Shown here in pieces: positions 15,042 through 22,602 of a stretch of DNA of 26,255 bases. Source of the DNA: an uncultured Solirubrobacteraceae bacterium (lineage in GTDB: Bacteria > Actinomycetota > Thermoleophilia > Solirubrobacterales > Solirubrobacteraceae); contig CADCVT010000191.1 in NCBI GenBank assembly GCA_902806215.1, positions 1 through 26,255 of the forward strand, given 5' to 3'. Each line of letters begins with the position of its first letter. The stretch's first letter is position 1. A program made the position numbers and the translations under genes. A model generated the notes under the pieces. The model did no database searches, was not told where the DNA came from, and was given only the letters and a program-made list of their open reading frames with translations.

Positions 15042-16073
15042 GTGGCCCCGCGCGTCTCGCTCGTCATCCCGAACAAGAACAACGAGCCGGCTCTGGACCT
15101 GGTCTTCGAGCGTCTCGCGCAGCACACCACCTATCCGCACTTCGAGGTGATCGTCGTCGACGACGGATCTGACGACGGCTCGCGGGAGAACCTCCGGCGC
15201 TGGCGCGACAGCAGCCGGTTCGAGCGCTTCGTGCTGGAGGAGCGCCCGCCCAGCGGCGTCGTCGTGACGCTCAACCGATGCCTCGAGCTCGCCACCGGCG
15301 AGATCTGCGTGCAGCTCGACGCCGACGCGACGATCGAGACGCCGGGCTGGCTCGAGAAGATGCTCGCCCTGTTCGAGAGCGACGAGCGCATCGGGGTCGT
15401 CTCGCCGCGGGTCGTCTTCGACTTCGGCGCCGTGCACGCGTACGGCGTGAACATCGTCGGCGCCGAGGGCCTGCACGACCGCACGACGACGATCACCGAG
15501 CCGGCCGGGTCGCGGACGCTGCACGAGCACGTCGAACGCGTCTCGCCCGAGCGCGCCGCGCTCGGCGAGCGCGTCGCCGAGGTCGACACCGGGATCGGCT
15601 GCTGCATGATGTACCGGCGCGCCGACGCGCTCGAGGTCGGCGGGTACGACATGGGCTTCCAGCCGGTCTGGTTCGACGACCTCGACCTCGCGCTGTCGAT
15701 CCGCCACAAGCTGTCCAAGAAGGCGTTCTTCCTCCCCGACGTGCTCGTCTGCCACCGCGTCAGCCTGCGCACGACGCGCGGCGAGGTGACCAAGCGCGAG
15801 GTGTTCGAGGCGCGCGTCGGGCGGATGCTCCCGGCGCGGGTCAAGGAGGCGCTGAAGTCGCGCGCCGGCGTCGGCGGGCCGTCCCCGGAGAAGCTCGAGC
15901 GCCTGCGCCACCACTACGCCTACTGGCAGTCGAAGTGGGGCTGGGACCTCCTCAACCCGGACATGGACGACGTGCTGTCGCGCTACGCGGGCTCGGAGCT
16001 GCTGTGGGCCTACGACGACGAGAAGCGCCGGGCGGGCGAGGAGATCGCGGCGCGGTTCGAGGCGTCGCGATGA
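15042..16073 (+). CDS. GT2-family glycosyltransferase with extended C-terminus
   Basis: A 343-residue GT-A enzyme from a different branch than the repeated paralogs. It starts VSLVIPNKNN (5-14), then VVDDGSDDGS (38-47), CVQLDADATIETPGWL (metal-binding DAD at 93-95), and GIGCCMMYRRADALEVGGYD. The region FQPVWFDDLDLALSIRHKLSK should be the catalytic-base/acceptor segment. It has a distinctive hydrophilic tail of about 110 residues (TKREVFEARVGRMLPARVK..., then YAYWQSKWGWDLLNPDMDD) not seen in the neighbours. GTG 15042 is placed by the family start and the upstream TACGCT box. Its stop overlaps the next GT2 by 4 bp (ATGA), in a three-gene operon ending in a flippase. Substrates unknown. Confidence 0.87.
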   Translation: MAPRVSLVIPNKNNEPALDLVFERLAQHTTYPHFEVIVVDDGSDDGSRENLRRWRDSSRFERFVLEERPPSGVVVTLNRCLELATGEICVQLDADATIETPGWLEKMLALFESDERIGVVSPRVVFDFGAVHAYGVNIVGAEGLHDRTTTITEPAGSRTLHEHVERVSPERAALGERVAEVDTGIGCCMMYRRADALEVGGYDMGFQPVWFDDLDLALSIRHKLSKKAFFLPDVLVCHRVSLRTTRGEVTKREVFEARVGRMLPARVKEALKSRAGVGGPSPEKLERLRHHYAYWQSKWGWDLLNPDMDDVLSRYAGSELLWAYDDEKRRAGEEIAARFEASR

Positions 16074-16951
16074 GCGACGCCCGCGTCTGCGCCGTCGTCG
16101 TGACGTACAACCGGCGCGAGCTGCTGGTCGAGTGCCTGGACGCGATCCTCGGTCAGACGCGGCCGGTCGAGCAGGTGCTCGTCGTCGACAACGCTTCGAC
16201 CGACGGTACGGGCGCGTTGCTTCGTTCGAACGACTACGTCAGCAAAGGAGTGGAGACCCTCTCCCTTGCCTCCAACGAGGGATCGTCCGGCGGGTTTCAC
16301 GCAGGCATGACCGAGGCCACCTCGCGCGACTTCGACTGGCTCTGGGTCATGGACGACGACACGGTGCCAGAGGCCTCTGCCCTCGCTGAGCTGCTCAACG
16401 CGATGGACCGGCTCGACGGTCTCCCGGAGCCCAGCATCCTCGCGAGCAAGGTGGTCTGGACCGACGGCAAGGTCCACCCGATGAACCGCCCGGCGCCTCA
16501 CGCGCGCGACATCGACCTCTTCATGGCCGCCGCCGAACGCGGCCTCGTTCCCATTCGCTACAACACCTTCCCGAGCCTCCTGGTCCGGACCGGCGCCGTC
16601 CGGCGGCACGGCGCGCCGCGCAAGGGGTACTGGATCTGGGCGGACGACATCGACTTCACGCAGCGGATCCTCAAGGACGAGCCGGGCTACGTCGTGGCGT
16701 CGAGCGTGGCGCTCCACAAGACGAAGACGCCCCACTCGCCGCAGGAGGGCGGGGCTCGCTTCTACTACGCCGTCCGCAACGGACTCTGGATCCTGCGGGG
16801 TGACACGCTGCGCGGCAGCGAGCGGATCGGCTGGACCTACCTCGTGGGCTTCCAGATCGGCCAGTTCCTGAAGTACGAGCGGTTCCGGCCGTCGGCGTTC
16901 CTCGTCGTCCTGCGAGGACTCCGGGACGGCGTGCTGAAACCCAGGCCGTGA
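16070..16951 (+). CDS. GT2-family glycosyltransferase (DDD-T-V-P sub-type)
   Basis: A 293-residue GT-A enzyme with VVVTYNRRELL (9-19), VVDNASTDGT (38-47), SSGGFHAGM (72-80), WVMDDDTVP (DDD 95-97), RGLVPIRYNTFPSLLVR, YWIWADDIDFTQRILKDEPGYVV and KTKTPHSPQEGGARFYYAVRNGLWILRGD. It belongs to the sub-type of the genes at 3986 and 23127. The stretch SNDYVSKGV...LSLASNEGSSGGFHAG is nearly the same in the 23127 gene, at DNA level too, which suggests recent duplication or conversion. ATG 16070 overlaps the upstream stop by 4 bp and its own stop overlaps the flippase start (GTGA, 16948-16951). It probably adds one sugar of the unit exported by that flippase (inference). Confidence 0.9.
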   Translation: MSDARVCAVVVTYNRRELLVECLDAILGQTRPVEQVLVVDNASTDGTGALLRSNDYVSKGVETLSLASNEGSSGGFHAGMTEATSRDFDWLWVMDDDTVPEASALAELLNAMDRLDGLPEPSILASKVVWTDGKVHPMNRPAPHARDIDLFMAAAERGLVPIRYNTFPSLLVRTGAVRRHGAPRKGYWIWADDIDFTQRILKDEPGYVVASSVALHKTKTPHSPQEGGARFYYAVRNGLWILRGDTLRGSERIGWTYLVGFQIGQFLKYERFRPSAFLVVLRGLRDGVLKPRP

Positions 16952-18360
16952 GGCGCGCGGTCACGGGGTTCGTCGCGATGGGCGCGGCGACCCTGTTCGC
17001 GCAGATCGTCGGGTTCTTCATCCTGGCCGTCATCGCCCGGCGACTCGGTCCGGACGGCCTCGGTTCGTACTCGTTCGCGCTCAACCTCGTGGGCTACTTC
17101 GCGATCCCGGCGAACTTCGGGATCACCGCGCTGGCGACGCGCGACCTCGCCCGCGACCCCGACCGGGTCAAGCCGCTGCTCGGCGAGGTCATGGCGATCC
17201 AGGGCGCGCTCAGCCTGCTCCCCTACCTCGCGCTCGTCGCGCTGGCGCCGCTGATCGCGGCCGACGAGGCGTCCGAGGCGATCCTGCCGATCGTCGGCCT
17301 GGCGTTCCTCATCGAGACGGCGTCGCTCGGCTTCGTGCTCTTCGGCTTCCAGCGCTTCGCGGCGATGGCGGCCGCGCGGGTCGCGGGCGCGCTGACCTTC
17401 GCGGTGCTCGTGCTCGTCTTCGTCGACGCGGGCGACACCGTGCCGCTGGCCTGGATCCACCTCGCCGGCGTCGCGGCGACGAGCGTCATCACCGCGATCG
17501 TCGTCCTGCGGCTGTCGGGCAGGCCGCGGCTCGAGGCGCGGCCGCGCGACATGGTCCGGCGCTTCCGCGCGGGCGTCCCGCTCGGCGTCTCGGCGGTGAT
17601 GATCTCGGTCTACTACACCGTCGACTCGGTCCTGCTCGGCTACATCAAGGGGACCGAGGAGGTCGGCCAGTTCGCGGTCGCGTACCGGATCCCGCTGGCC
17701 ATCCTCGCGTTCGCGGCGCTGTGGGGGTCGGTGCTGTTCCCGCACTTCAGCGCGCTGGCAGAGCGCAGCCGCGTCGAGGTGCGCGAGCAGATCGGCTACT
17801 TCGCGTCGCTCGCGCTGACGCTGTCGCTGCCGCTGCTCGTCGGCGCCATGATCGTCGGCGACCAGCTCATCCCCGGGCTGTTCGGGGACGTGTACGAGCG
17901 TGCGTCGACGCCGTTCGTCATCCTCATGGCCGCGGCGGCGCTCGTGCCGTTCTCGATCAACTGGGGCACGGCGGCGATCGCGCTCGGCGACGAGAAGCAC
18001 CAGGCGATCGCCGTCACGCTCGGCGCGGTGCTGAACCTCGTCGCGAACCTGATCGTGATCCCGCCCTACGGGATGACCGGCGCCGCCGTCACGACGGTCG
18101 CGGCCGAGGTCGTGGTCTTCGCGTACCTGATCGAGCGGGTGAGACGACTGGTCGGGCACCCGCCATTGGATCTCTCGAGAATTGGCCGGGCCGCCGCGGC
18201 GACCGCGGTCATGGCGCTCGTCCTCGTCCTGCTCGTGCCCGACGCGTGGACGGCGGGGACGAAGGTCGCGATCGGCGCGCTGGTCTTCGCGGCCTGCGCG
18301 GCGCCGCTGCGCGTCGTCGAGCCCGCGGAGATCAGGAAGCTGTGGACGCGCGCTGCTTGA
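16948..18360 (+). CDS. Second Wzx-type oligosaccharide flippase
   Basis: A 470-residue multi-pass protein of the polysaccharide export (MOP) superfamily. It begins AVTGFVAMGAATLFAQIVGFFILAVIARRLG, then LGSYSFALNLVGYFAIPANFGITALATRDLARDP, the signature first helices. About 14 hydrophobic segments follow, with VSAVMISVYYTVDSVLLGYI at the start of the second half and PPYGMTGAAVTTVAAE near the end, as usual in this family. It should move the lipid-linked glycan built by the two GT2 enzymes encoded just upstream; GTG 16948 overlaps their stop by 4 bp. It is clearly different from the flippase at 1741. The final 29 bp overlap the convergent methyltransferase gene. Confidence 0.92.
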   Translation: MRRAVTGFVAMGAATLFAQIVGFFILAVIARRLGPDGLGSYSFALNLVGYFAIPANFGITALATRDLARDPDRVKPLLGEVMAIQGALSLLPYLALVALAPLIAADEASEAILPIVGLAFLIETASLGFVLFGFQRFAAMAAARVAGALTFAVLVLVFVDAGDTVPLAWIHLAGVAATSVITAIVVLRLSGRPRLEARPRDMVRRFRAGVPLGVSAVMISVYYTVDSVLLGYIKGTEEVGQFAVAYRIPLAILAFAALWGSVLFPHFSALAERSRVEVREQIGYFASLALTLSLPLLVGAMIVGDQLIPGLFGDVYERASTPFVILMAAAALVPFSINWGTAAIALGDEKHQAIAVTLGAVLNLVANLIVIPPYGMTGAAVTTVAAEVVVFAYLIERVRRLVGHPPLDLSRIGRAAAATAVMALVLVLLVPDAWTAGTKVAIGALVFAACAAPLRVVEPAEIRKLWTRAA

Positions 18361-19135
18361 CCGCCATGCGCGCCGAGAAGTCGAGCCGCACGAGGAGGAT
18401 CCGCTTGTCCGCGAAGTACTCGTCGACCGCCTTGCGCGAGCCCCGGTAGTGCCCGTAGTCGTCGATCAGCAGGACCCCTCCATCGACGAGCCGCGGGTAG
18501 AGCTGCTCGAGCTCATGGCGGGTGGACTCGTAGAAGTCGGTGTCGAGGCGCAGCAGCGCGATCTGCTCGGGTGCCTGCCCGGGAACCGTCTCGGCGACGT
18601 CGCCCGCGACCAGCCGGATCCGCTCGGCGGGGTAGCCGGTCGAGTGCAGGTTCTCGGTGACCTCGGGGAGGCTCATCCCCTTCGGCAGCTGCGACCCGGA
18701 GTCCTCGGGCACCTGCTGGATGCCGCGGAAGTCCTGGTCGAACTCACCGGGGTCGGTCATGCCGGTGAACGTGTCGAAGCCGACGACGTCGCGGTCGGTC
18801 ACGCCACGGTCGCGCAGGCGCTGCGCAGCGGCCATCAGGCTGCCGCCCTTCCACACGCCGCACTCGACGACGGCGCCGGGGACGTCGTTGTCGATCAGGT
18901 AGTCGACGGCGCTGCACAGCGCGGCGACGCGGCCGGGCGGCGTGAGGGTGTACGGACGGACCTGCTCGACGATCGCGGTCGCCGACTCGTCGAGGTCAGC
19001 GCCCTCGAAGCGCGCCGCGTCGAGCCGGGCCAGCTCGTCCCAAGGCACGCCGCCCATGCGCGCGAGGCGCTCCTTGACGCGGACGCGCCAGCGGTATGGG
19101 AACGCCTCGAAGACCCGTGTCGTCAGCTCGCTCAC
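18332..19135 (-). CDS. TylF-family sugar O-methyltransferase
   Basis: A 267-residue SAM- and metal-dependent O-methyltransferase related to TylF, MycF and NovP, which methylate sugar hydroxyls. It shows the SAM-binding VVECGVWKGGS (89-99), GFDTFTGM (119-126) and RLVAGDVAET (174-183). The metal/catalytic LRLDTDFYES (195-204) and LLIDDYGHYRGS (222-233) carry the Asp residues that in this family bind Mg and act as base (here D198, D200, D225, D226). Length is typical. GTG 19135 is chosen by family start and by TAGTCT ending 8 nt upstream. It probably methylates a residue of the surface glycan, possibly as a chain cap (inference). It overlaps the flippase by 29 bp at its 3' end. Confidence 0.92.
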   Translation of the reverse strand: MSELTTRVFEAFPYRWRVRVKERLARMGGVPWDELARLDAARFEGADLDESATAIVEQVRPYTLTPPGRVAALCSAVDYLIDNDVPGAVVECGVWKGGSLMAAAQRLRDRGVTDRDVVGFDTFTGMTDPGEFDQDFRGIQQVPEDSGSQLPKGMSLPEVTENLHSTGYPAERIRLVAGDVAETVPGQAPEQIALLRLDTDFYESTRHELEQLYPRLVDGGVLLIDDYGHYRGSRKAVDEYFADKRILLVRLDFSARMAVKQRASTAS

Positions 19136-19143
19136 GCGCGGTC

Positions 19144-19149
19144 AGACTA
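19144..19149 (-). promoter_or_regulatory. -10-like TAGTCT for the TylF-family gene
   Basis: On the minus strand TAGTCT is followed by 8 nt and the GTG at 19135; no Shine-Dalgarno. The box overlaps an ACTAGT palindrome at the 5' end of the divergent gene (19150), whose own box is not clear. Confidence 0.5.
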
Positions 19150-19620
19150 GTGCTCGTGCCATCCGCCGAGAACACGTGGCGCTTCGTCGTCGACGAGGGC
19201 GTCGAGCCGGCGCCGGACTGCCTGGAGCGCCTCCAGGCGGCGCGGGCGCTGGCGCCGGACGCGGTGCTCGACGCGGCGCGCGTCGTCCTGCCCGACGGGT
19301 CGCTCGACCCGGCGTCCGAGCCGATGCCGCGGATCCTCGACAAGCAGGAGGCCGTCGACGCGGCCTCGCTGCGGCTGCTCGCGGTACGCGCGACGCGGCC
19401 CGGCGCCGTGCTCGTCCGCGGCGGCACGCGGGCCGACCTCTTCGCCACGTCCGCGCTGTTGGCCGGCGGGCGCGGCCTACTCGCTCCCGAGGCCGTCGCC
19501 GTGCGGCGCTCGCCGAAGGCGCGCGAGTCGCTGCGCGAGCGGCTGCGGCTCTTGCGTCAGCCGCACTGGACCCGCGAGGAGCGTCTCCTCCAGCTCTTCG
19601 GCGTGCTCAGACGGGGTTGA
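19150..19620 (+). CDS. Very short GT2 remnant (acceptor half only)
   Basis: A 156-residue protein with no VTYNR, DNASTDGT or SGGF motif at all. Its start (ENTWRFVVDEGVEPAPDCLERL, 7-28) lines up with DWLWLMDDD-x-x-P-x-P-x-ALE of the paralogs, with DEG in place of DDD. It continues in step: ARVVLPDGSLDP matches the S-x-VVW-x-DG-x-x-HP block, ATRPGAVLVRGGTRADL matches the FVSLLVR block, and GRGLLAPEAVAVRRS matches G-Y-L-V-P-E-S-V-V-x-H. The W-x-DD-x-E-Y catalytic-base segment is lost. It is therefore almost certainly not an active glycosyltransferase. Starts GTG 19150 or 19156 fit the gap; ATG 19096 is in frame but lies inside the opposing gene. The next gene begins 33 nt downstream. Confidence 0.6.
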   Translation: MLVPSAENTWRFVVDEGVEPAPDCLERLQAARALAPDAVLDAARVVLPDGSLDPASEPMPRILDKQEAVDAASLRLLAVRATRPGAVLVRGGTRADLFATSALLAGGRGLLAPEAVAVRRSPKARESLRERLRLLRQPHWTREERLLQLFGVLRRG

Positions 19621-19653
19621 CCGCGCGCCCTCGATCCGACAGGGTGGCGGTTC

Positions 19654-22452
19654 TTGAGCGGCCCCGCGCCCAACCGACTCGTCACGGCCGCGCTCGCCTT
19701 CGCCGTGGTCCTGGCGACCGTCGCGGCGCAGCGCGTCGACGACGTCCTGCAGGCGCTGCACCTACCCGGCGCGCCGAGCGCGGGCGTCGACGACGTCGCC
19801 TCGTTCGACACCGAACGCGGCCAGGCGGCGGTCGAGTCGTGGGCCGAGCGCGCGGCCGAGGTCGACGTCGCGCTCTGGTACTGCGGCTTCCACGCCGTCG
19901 TCCTGCTCGCGCTGCCGGCGCTGCTCGGGCGACTGCTCCGCGGCGTGCAGGGGTGGCCGCCGGTCGAGGGCCAGGCCGACCTGCGCCGGCCGGTCGCGTG
20001 GGCGCTGCGCTACGTCGACGCCGCGGCGCTCGTCGTCGGCCTGCTCGCGGCGATCGCGCTGGTGTTCGCGATGGCGCACGGCGAGGCCGCGCCGAAGATC
20101 GTCTTCCTCGCCGCCGCGACGCTGAACGTCGGCTGGATCGCGCTCAGCGGGGCGCTCGCGCTGCTGCTCGCCGCCGCCTGGGCGCTGCGCGCGATCGGAG
20201 AGCGCGAGGAGCGCATCCGAATCGTCGGCGCGGTCAGCGCCGTCCGGCTGCAGATCGCCGTGACGCTGATGTTCAGCTTCCTGCTCCACGGGCCCGTCGC
20301 CAGCCAGCAGGCCGCCGACGTGATGCTGCGCTGGGTCGAGCCGGGCTCCGACGGCATCGCCGACATGGTCGCCGCACTGCTCCTGACCGTCGCGCTCAGC
20401 GCCGTGGTGCTCGCCGCGGCCGGCGCGCTCGTGCGGCAGGACGCGCAGCCGTGGCGCGGGCCGGTGCGCTCGCGCGCGCTCATCGTCGGCGGGCTCGTCG
20501 TCGCGGCGATCGGCGTCGTCTGCGGCTTCGCGTTCGAGCAGCTCTCGGGCCTCGCGTTCCTCGGCGCGGCGATGGCGGGCTACGGCGCGCTCGCTCTCGT
20601 GCCGGGTGCGCCGCAGCCGCACCGCCCGCTCGCGCAGACGACCGGCACGGTCTCGACCGTTCCGAGGACGGTGGCGGCGATCCCGCTCGTCGCGCTCGGC
20701 CTGGCGATCCAGTCGGCCGCGATCGGCGAGTACGTCTACGTCGGTGGCGGGCGGCTGCTCGTGCTCGTCCTGCTCGGCGCGGGCGTGCAGGCGCTCGGCT
20801 GGCTGCTGATCGCGGTCGACCCGCGCGCCATGGTCGCCGGGCGCGCCGCGTGGATGAGCCGGCAGGTTCACCCGCGCGTGCCGTTCCCGGCCGGGCTCGT
20901 CGTCGGGGCGGTCATCGCGCTGCTGCTCAGCGTCGAGGTGCTGGCCGACCCGTGGCGGATCGGCGACGTGATCGGGACCGTCGGGATCTTCGCCGCGTTC
21001 TCGATGATCGTCGCGCTCGTCGCCTACCTCGCGACGCAGCCCGAGCAGATCTGGGCGCCGCCGCCGGTGCTCGCCGCGCTCGGGGCGAAGCGGCGCCTGC
21101 CCGTCCTGGCCGGCCTGCTCGTGTGGCTCGTCCTCTCGGGGCTCGTCGGCGACGACGACTACCACGACGCGCGGGTCGTCAGCGCGGGCGCCTCGCTCGA
21201 GCCGGCGACGCTCGACGACGCCTTCGACCGCTGGCGCGAGCGCAACGCCGACGCCCTCGGCGCCGCCGGCCGCGAGTCGGTCCCGCTCGTGCTCATCGCG
21301 GCCACCGGCGGCGGCGTCCGGGCCGCGTACTGGACCGCGCGCAGCCTCGAGGAGGCCACCGCCGGAGAGCCCGAGGCGCGCGACCGGCTGTTCGCGCTGA
21401 GCGGCGCGTCGGGCGGCAGCGTCGGCAACGCGTTCTTCACCGCGCGGGGTCGCGAGGTACCGGCGGCCACCGGTCCGGACTGGGTCCAGGAGCGCCTCGG
21501 CCAGGACTTCCTCGCGCCGACGTGGGCGTGGACGCTGTTCGCCGACGTGCCGCAGGCGTTCCTGCACCTCGACTGGGGCCGCGACCGTGCCGAGGTCCTC
21601 GAGCGGGCGTGGGAGAACGCATGGACCGACGACGACGGCTCGCTGCTGTCGTGGCGCCCGCAGCCGAGCGAGGGGCCGATGGCCGACCCGATCCGCCGGC
21701 GGTGGGAGGAGTCCCCCGAGGAGCCGCTGCTCCTGCTCAACTCGACGTCGGTCGCCGACGGGTGCCGGCTCAACGTGTCGGTGCTCGCCGCCGACGGCCG
21801 CGGCACGAACTGCCTGAACCTCGGCGCCGACGGCGAGCTGTCGGGCACCGAGGACGCGACCGACGTCCTGTGCGACACGCAGGATCTGCGGCTCTCGACG
21901 GCGGCGCTGATGTCCGCGCGGTTCCCGTTCGTCACGCCGTCGGGTGCGCTCCACCGCTGCGAGGACGAGAGCAAGGGCGTCGGCACCGTGCGCGGCGTCG
22001 ACGGCGGCTACTTCGACAACACCGGCGCGTCGCCGATCCGCGAGCTGTGGCCGGCGATCGAGCGCCGCGTCGAGGCGTACAACGCCGCCGCCGACGGCCC
22101 GTGCGTCGTGCCGGTGATGCTCCAGCTCGACAACACGTACGAGAGCCGGCAGGTCGGCGTGGGCGAGTCGCGCCCGTTCGAGCCGCTCGTGCCGCTGCTC
22201 ACCGCGATGAAGGTCCTCGGCATGGGCCCCGGCCGCGAGGCCAACAACCGGCAGGGCGCCGCGCACCTGCTCGGCCCTGAGCGCTACGCGCGCCTGTTCC
22301 CCATCGCCCACCCCGGGACGACCCCGCCGCTCGGCTGGACGCTGTCGCGGATCTCGATGGACGACATGGACGAGGAGCTCGAGAGCGAGCGCCTCAGGTC
22401 GACGCTCGACAGGGTCCGCGGGTGGTTCGCGGGACGCCTGACCTGCGACTGA
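19654..22452 (+). CDS. Multi-pass membrane protein with C-terminal patatin-like hydrolase domain
   Basis: A 932-residue protein. Residues 1 to about 500 hold around 12 hydrophobic segments. After the last (about 480-500, LAGLLVWLVLSGLVG) comes a soluble domain with the patatin signatures in order: oxyanion-hole GGGVRA (552-557), nucleophile elbow GASGG with Ser586, and the dyad Asp in DGGYFDN (Asp783). Patatin-like enzymes hydrolyse acyl esters of lipids by a Ser-Asp dyad, so acyl or phospholipid hydrolysis at the membrane is likely; its substrate is unknown. Cys pairs in the domain (DGCRLNV, TNCLNL, DVLCDT, HRCEDE, GPCVV) could form disulfides if it lies outside. TTG 19654 is chosen because AGGGTGG lies 6 nt upstream and no better start exists. 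An 8-bp inverted repeat begins 9 nt after the stop. Confidence 0.75.
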   Translation: MSGPAPNRLVTAALAFAVVLATVAAQRVDDVLQALHLPGAPSAGVDDVASFDTERGQAAVESWAERAAEVDVALWYCGFHAVVLLALPALLGRLLRGVQGWPPVEGQADLRRPVAWALRYVDAAALVVGLLAAIALVFAMAHGEAAPKIVFLAAATLNVGWIALSGALALLLAAAWALRAIGEREERIRIVGAVSAVRLQIAVTLMFSFLLHGPVASQQAADVMLRWVEPGSDGIADMVAALLLTVALSAVVLAAAGALVRQDAQPWRGPVRSRALIVGGLVVAAIGVVCGFAFEQLSGLAFLGAAMAGYGALALVPGAPQPHRPLAQTTGTVSTVPRTVAAIPLVALGLAIQSAAIGEYVYVGGGRLLVLVLLGAGVQALGWLLIAVDPRAMVAGRAAWMSRQVHPRVPFPAGLVVGAVIALLLSVEVLADPWRIGDVIGTVGIFAAFSMIVALVAYLATQPEQIWAPPPVLAALGAKRRLPVLAGLLVWLVLSGLVGDDDYHDARVVSAGASLEPATLDDAFDRWRERNADALGAAGRESVPLVLIAATGGGVRAAYWTARSLEEATAGEPEARDRLFALSGASGGSVGNAFFTARGREVPAATGPDWVQERLGQDFLAPTWAWTLFADVPQAFLHLDWGRDRAEVLERAWENAWTDDDGSLLSWRPQPSEGPMADPIRRRWEESPEEPLLLLNSTSVADGCRLNVSVLAADGRGTNCLNLGADGELSGTEDATDVLCDTQDLRLSTAALMSARFPFVTPSGALHRCEDESKGVGTVRGVDGGYFDNTGASPIRELWPAIERRVEAYNAAADGPCVVPVMLQLDNTYESRQVGVGESRPFEPLVPLLTAMKVLGMGPGREANNRQGAAHLLGPERYARLFPIAHPGTTPPLGWTLSRISMDDMDEELESERLRSTLDRVRGWFAGRLTCD

Positions 22453-22460
22453 TCCGTCGC

Positions 22461-22495
22461 CTGGACGCCACACGCCGTTGACGCGAAGCGTCCAG
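22461..22495. repeat. 8-bp inverted repeat between the patatin-like gene and the pilin gene
   Basis: CTGGACGC (22461-22468) and GCGTCCAG (22488-22495) form a perfect 8-bp inverted repeat around a 19-nt loop containing TTGACG (22478-22483). An 8-bp palindrome GTCCGGAC follows at 22500-22507. It could end the upstream transcript or be an operator/promoter region for the pilin gene. No T-run follows and I cannot place a convincing -10. The rest of the 150-bp gap is the pilin leader. Confidence 0.35.
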
Positions 22496-22583
22496 ATCGG
22501 TCCGGACTACGTCAAGCGTTGGCCCCAGCGTCCGAGAAGAGGGGTGCACCGACCACTTGCTCCGACGTCCCCGCAGGAACCCC

Positions 22584-22591
22584 AGGAGGGG
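22584..22591 (+). promoter_or_regulatory. Strong Shine-Dalgarno AGGAGGGG of the pilin gene
   Basis: A near-perfect anti-16S match sits 11 nt before ATG 22603. It is the clearest ribosome binding site in the window and contrasts with the leaderless-looking glycosyltransferase genes; it fixes the pilin start. Confidence 0.8.
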
Positions 22592-22602
22592 AGACAACCA
22601 CC

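Noticed and set aside
16837..18159. Open frame opposite the second flippase
   Set aside because: Highly charged low-complexity translation typical of the complement of a membrane-protein gene; no start signal.
19762..22473. Open frame of about 900 codons opposite the patatin-like gene
   Set aside because: Antisense shadow; low-complexity Arg/Glu/Asp/His composition, whereas the plus strand has hydrophobic helices and patatin motifs in order.
22519..22602. Upstream in-frame start for the pilin
   Set aside because: It would place 28 unlike residues before the leader; the Shine-Dalgarno and short charged prepilin leader favour ATG 22603.
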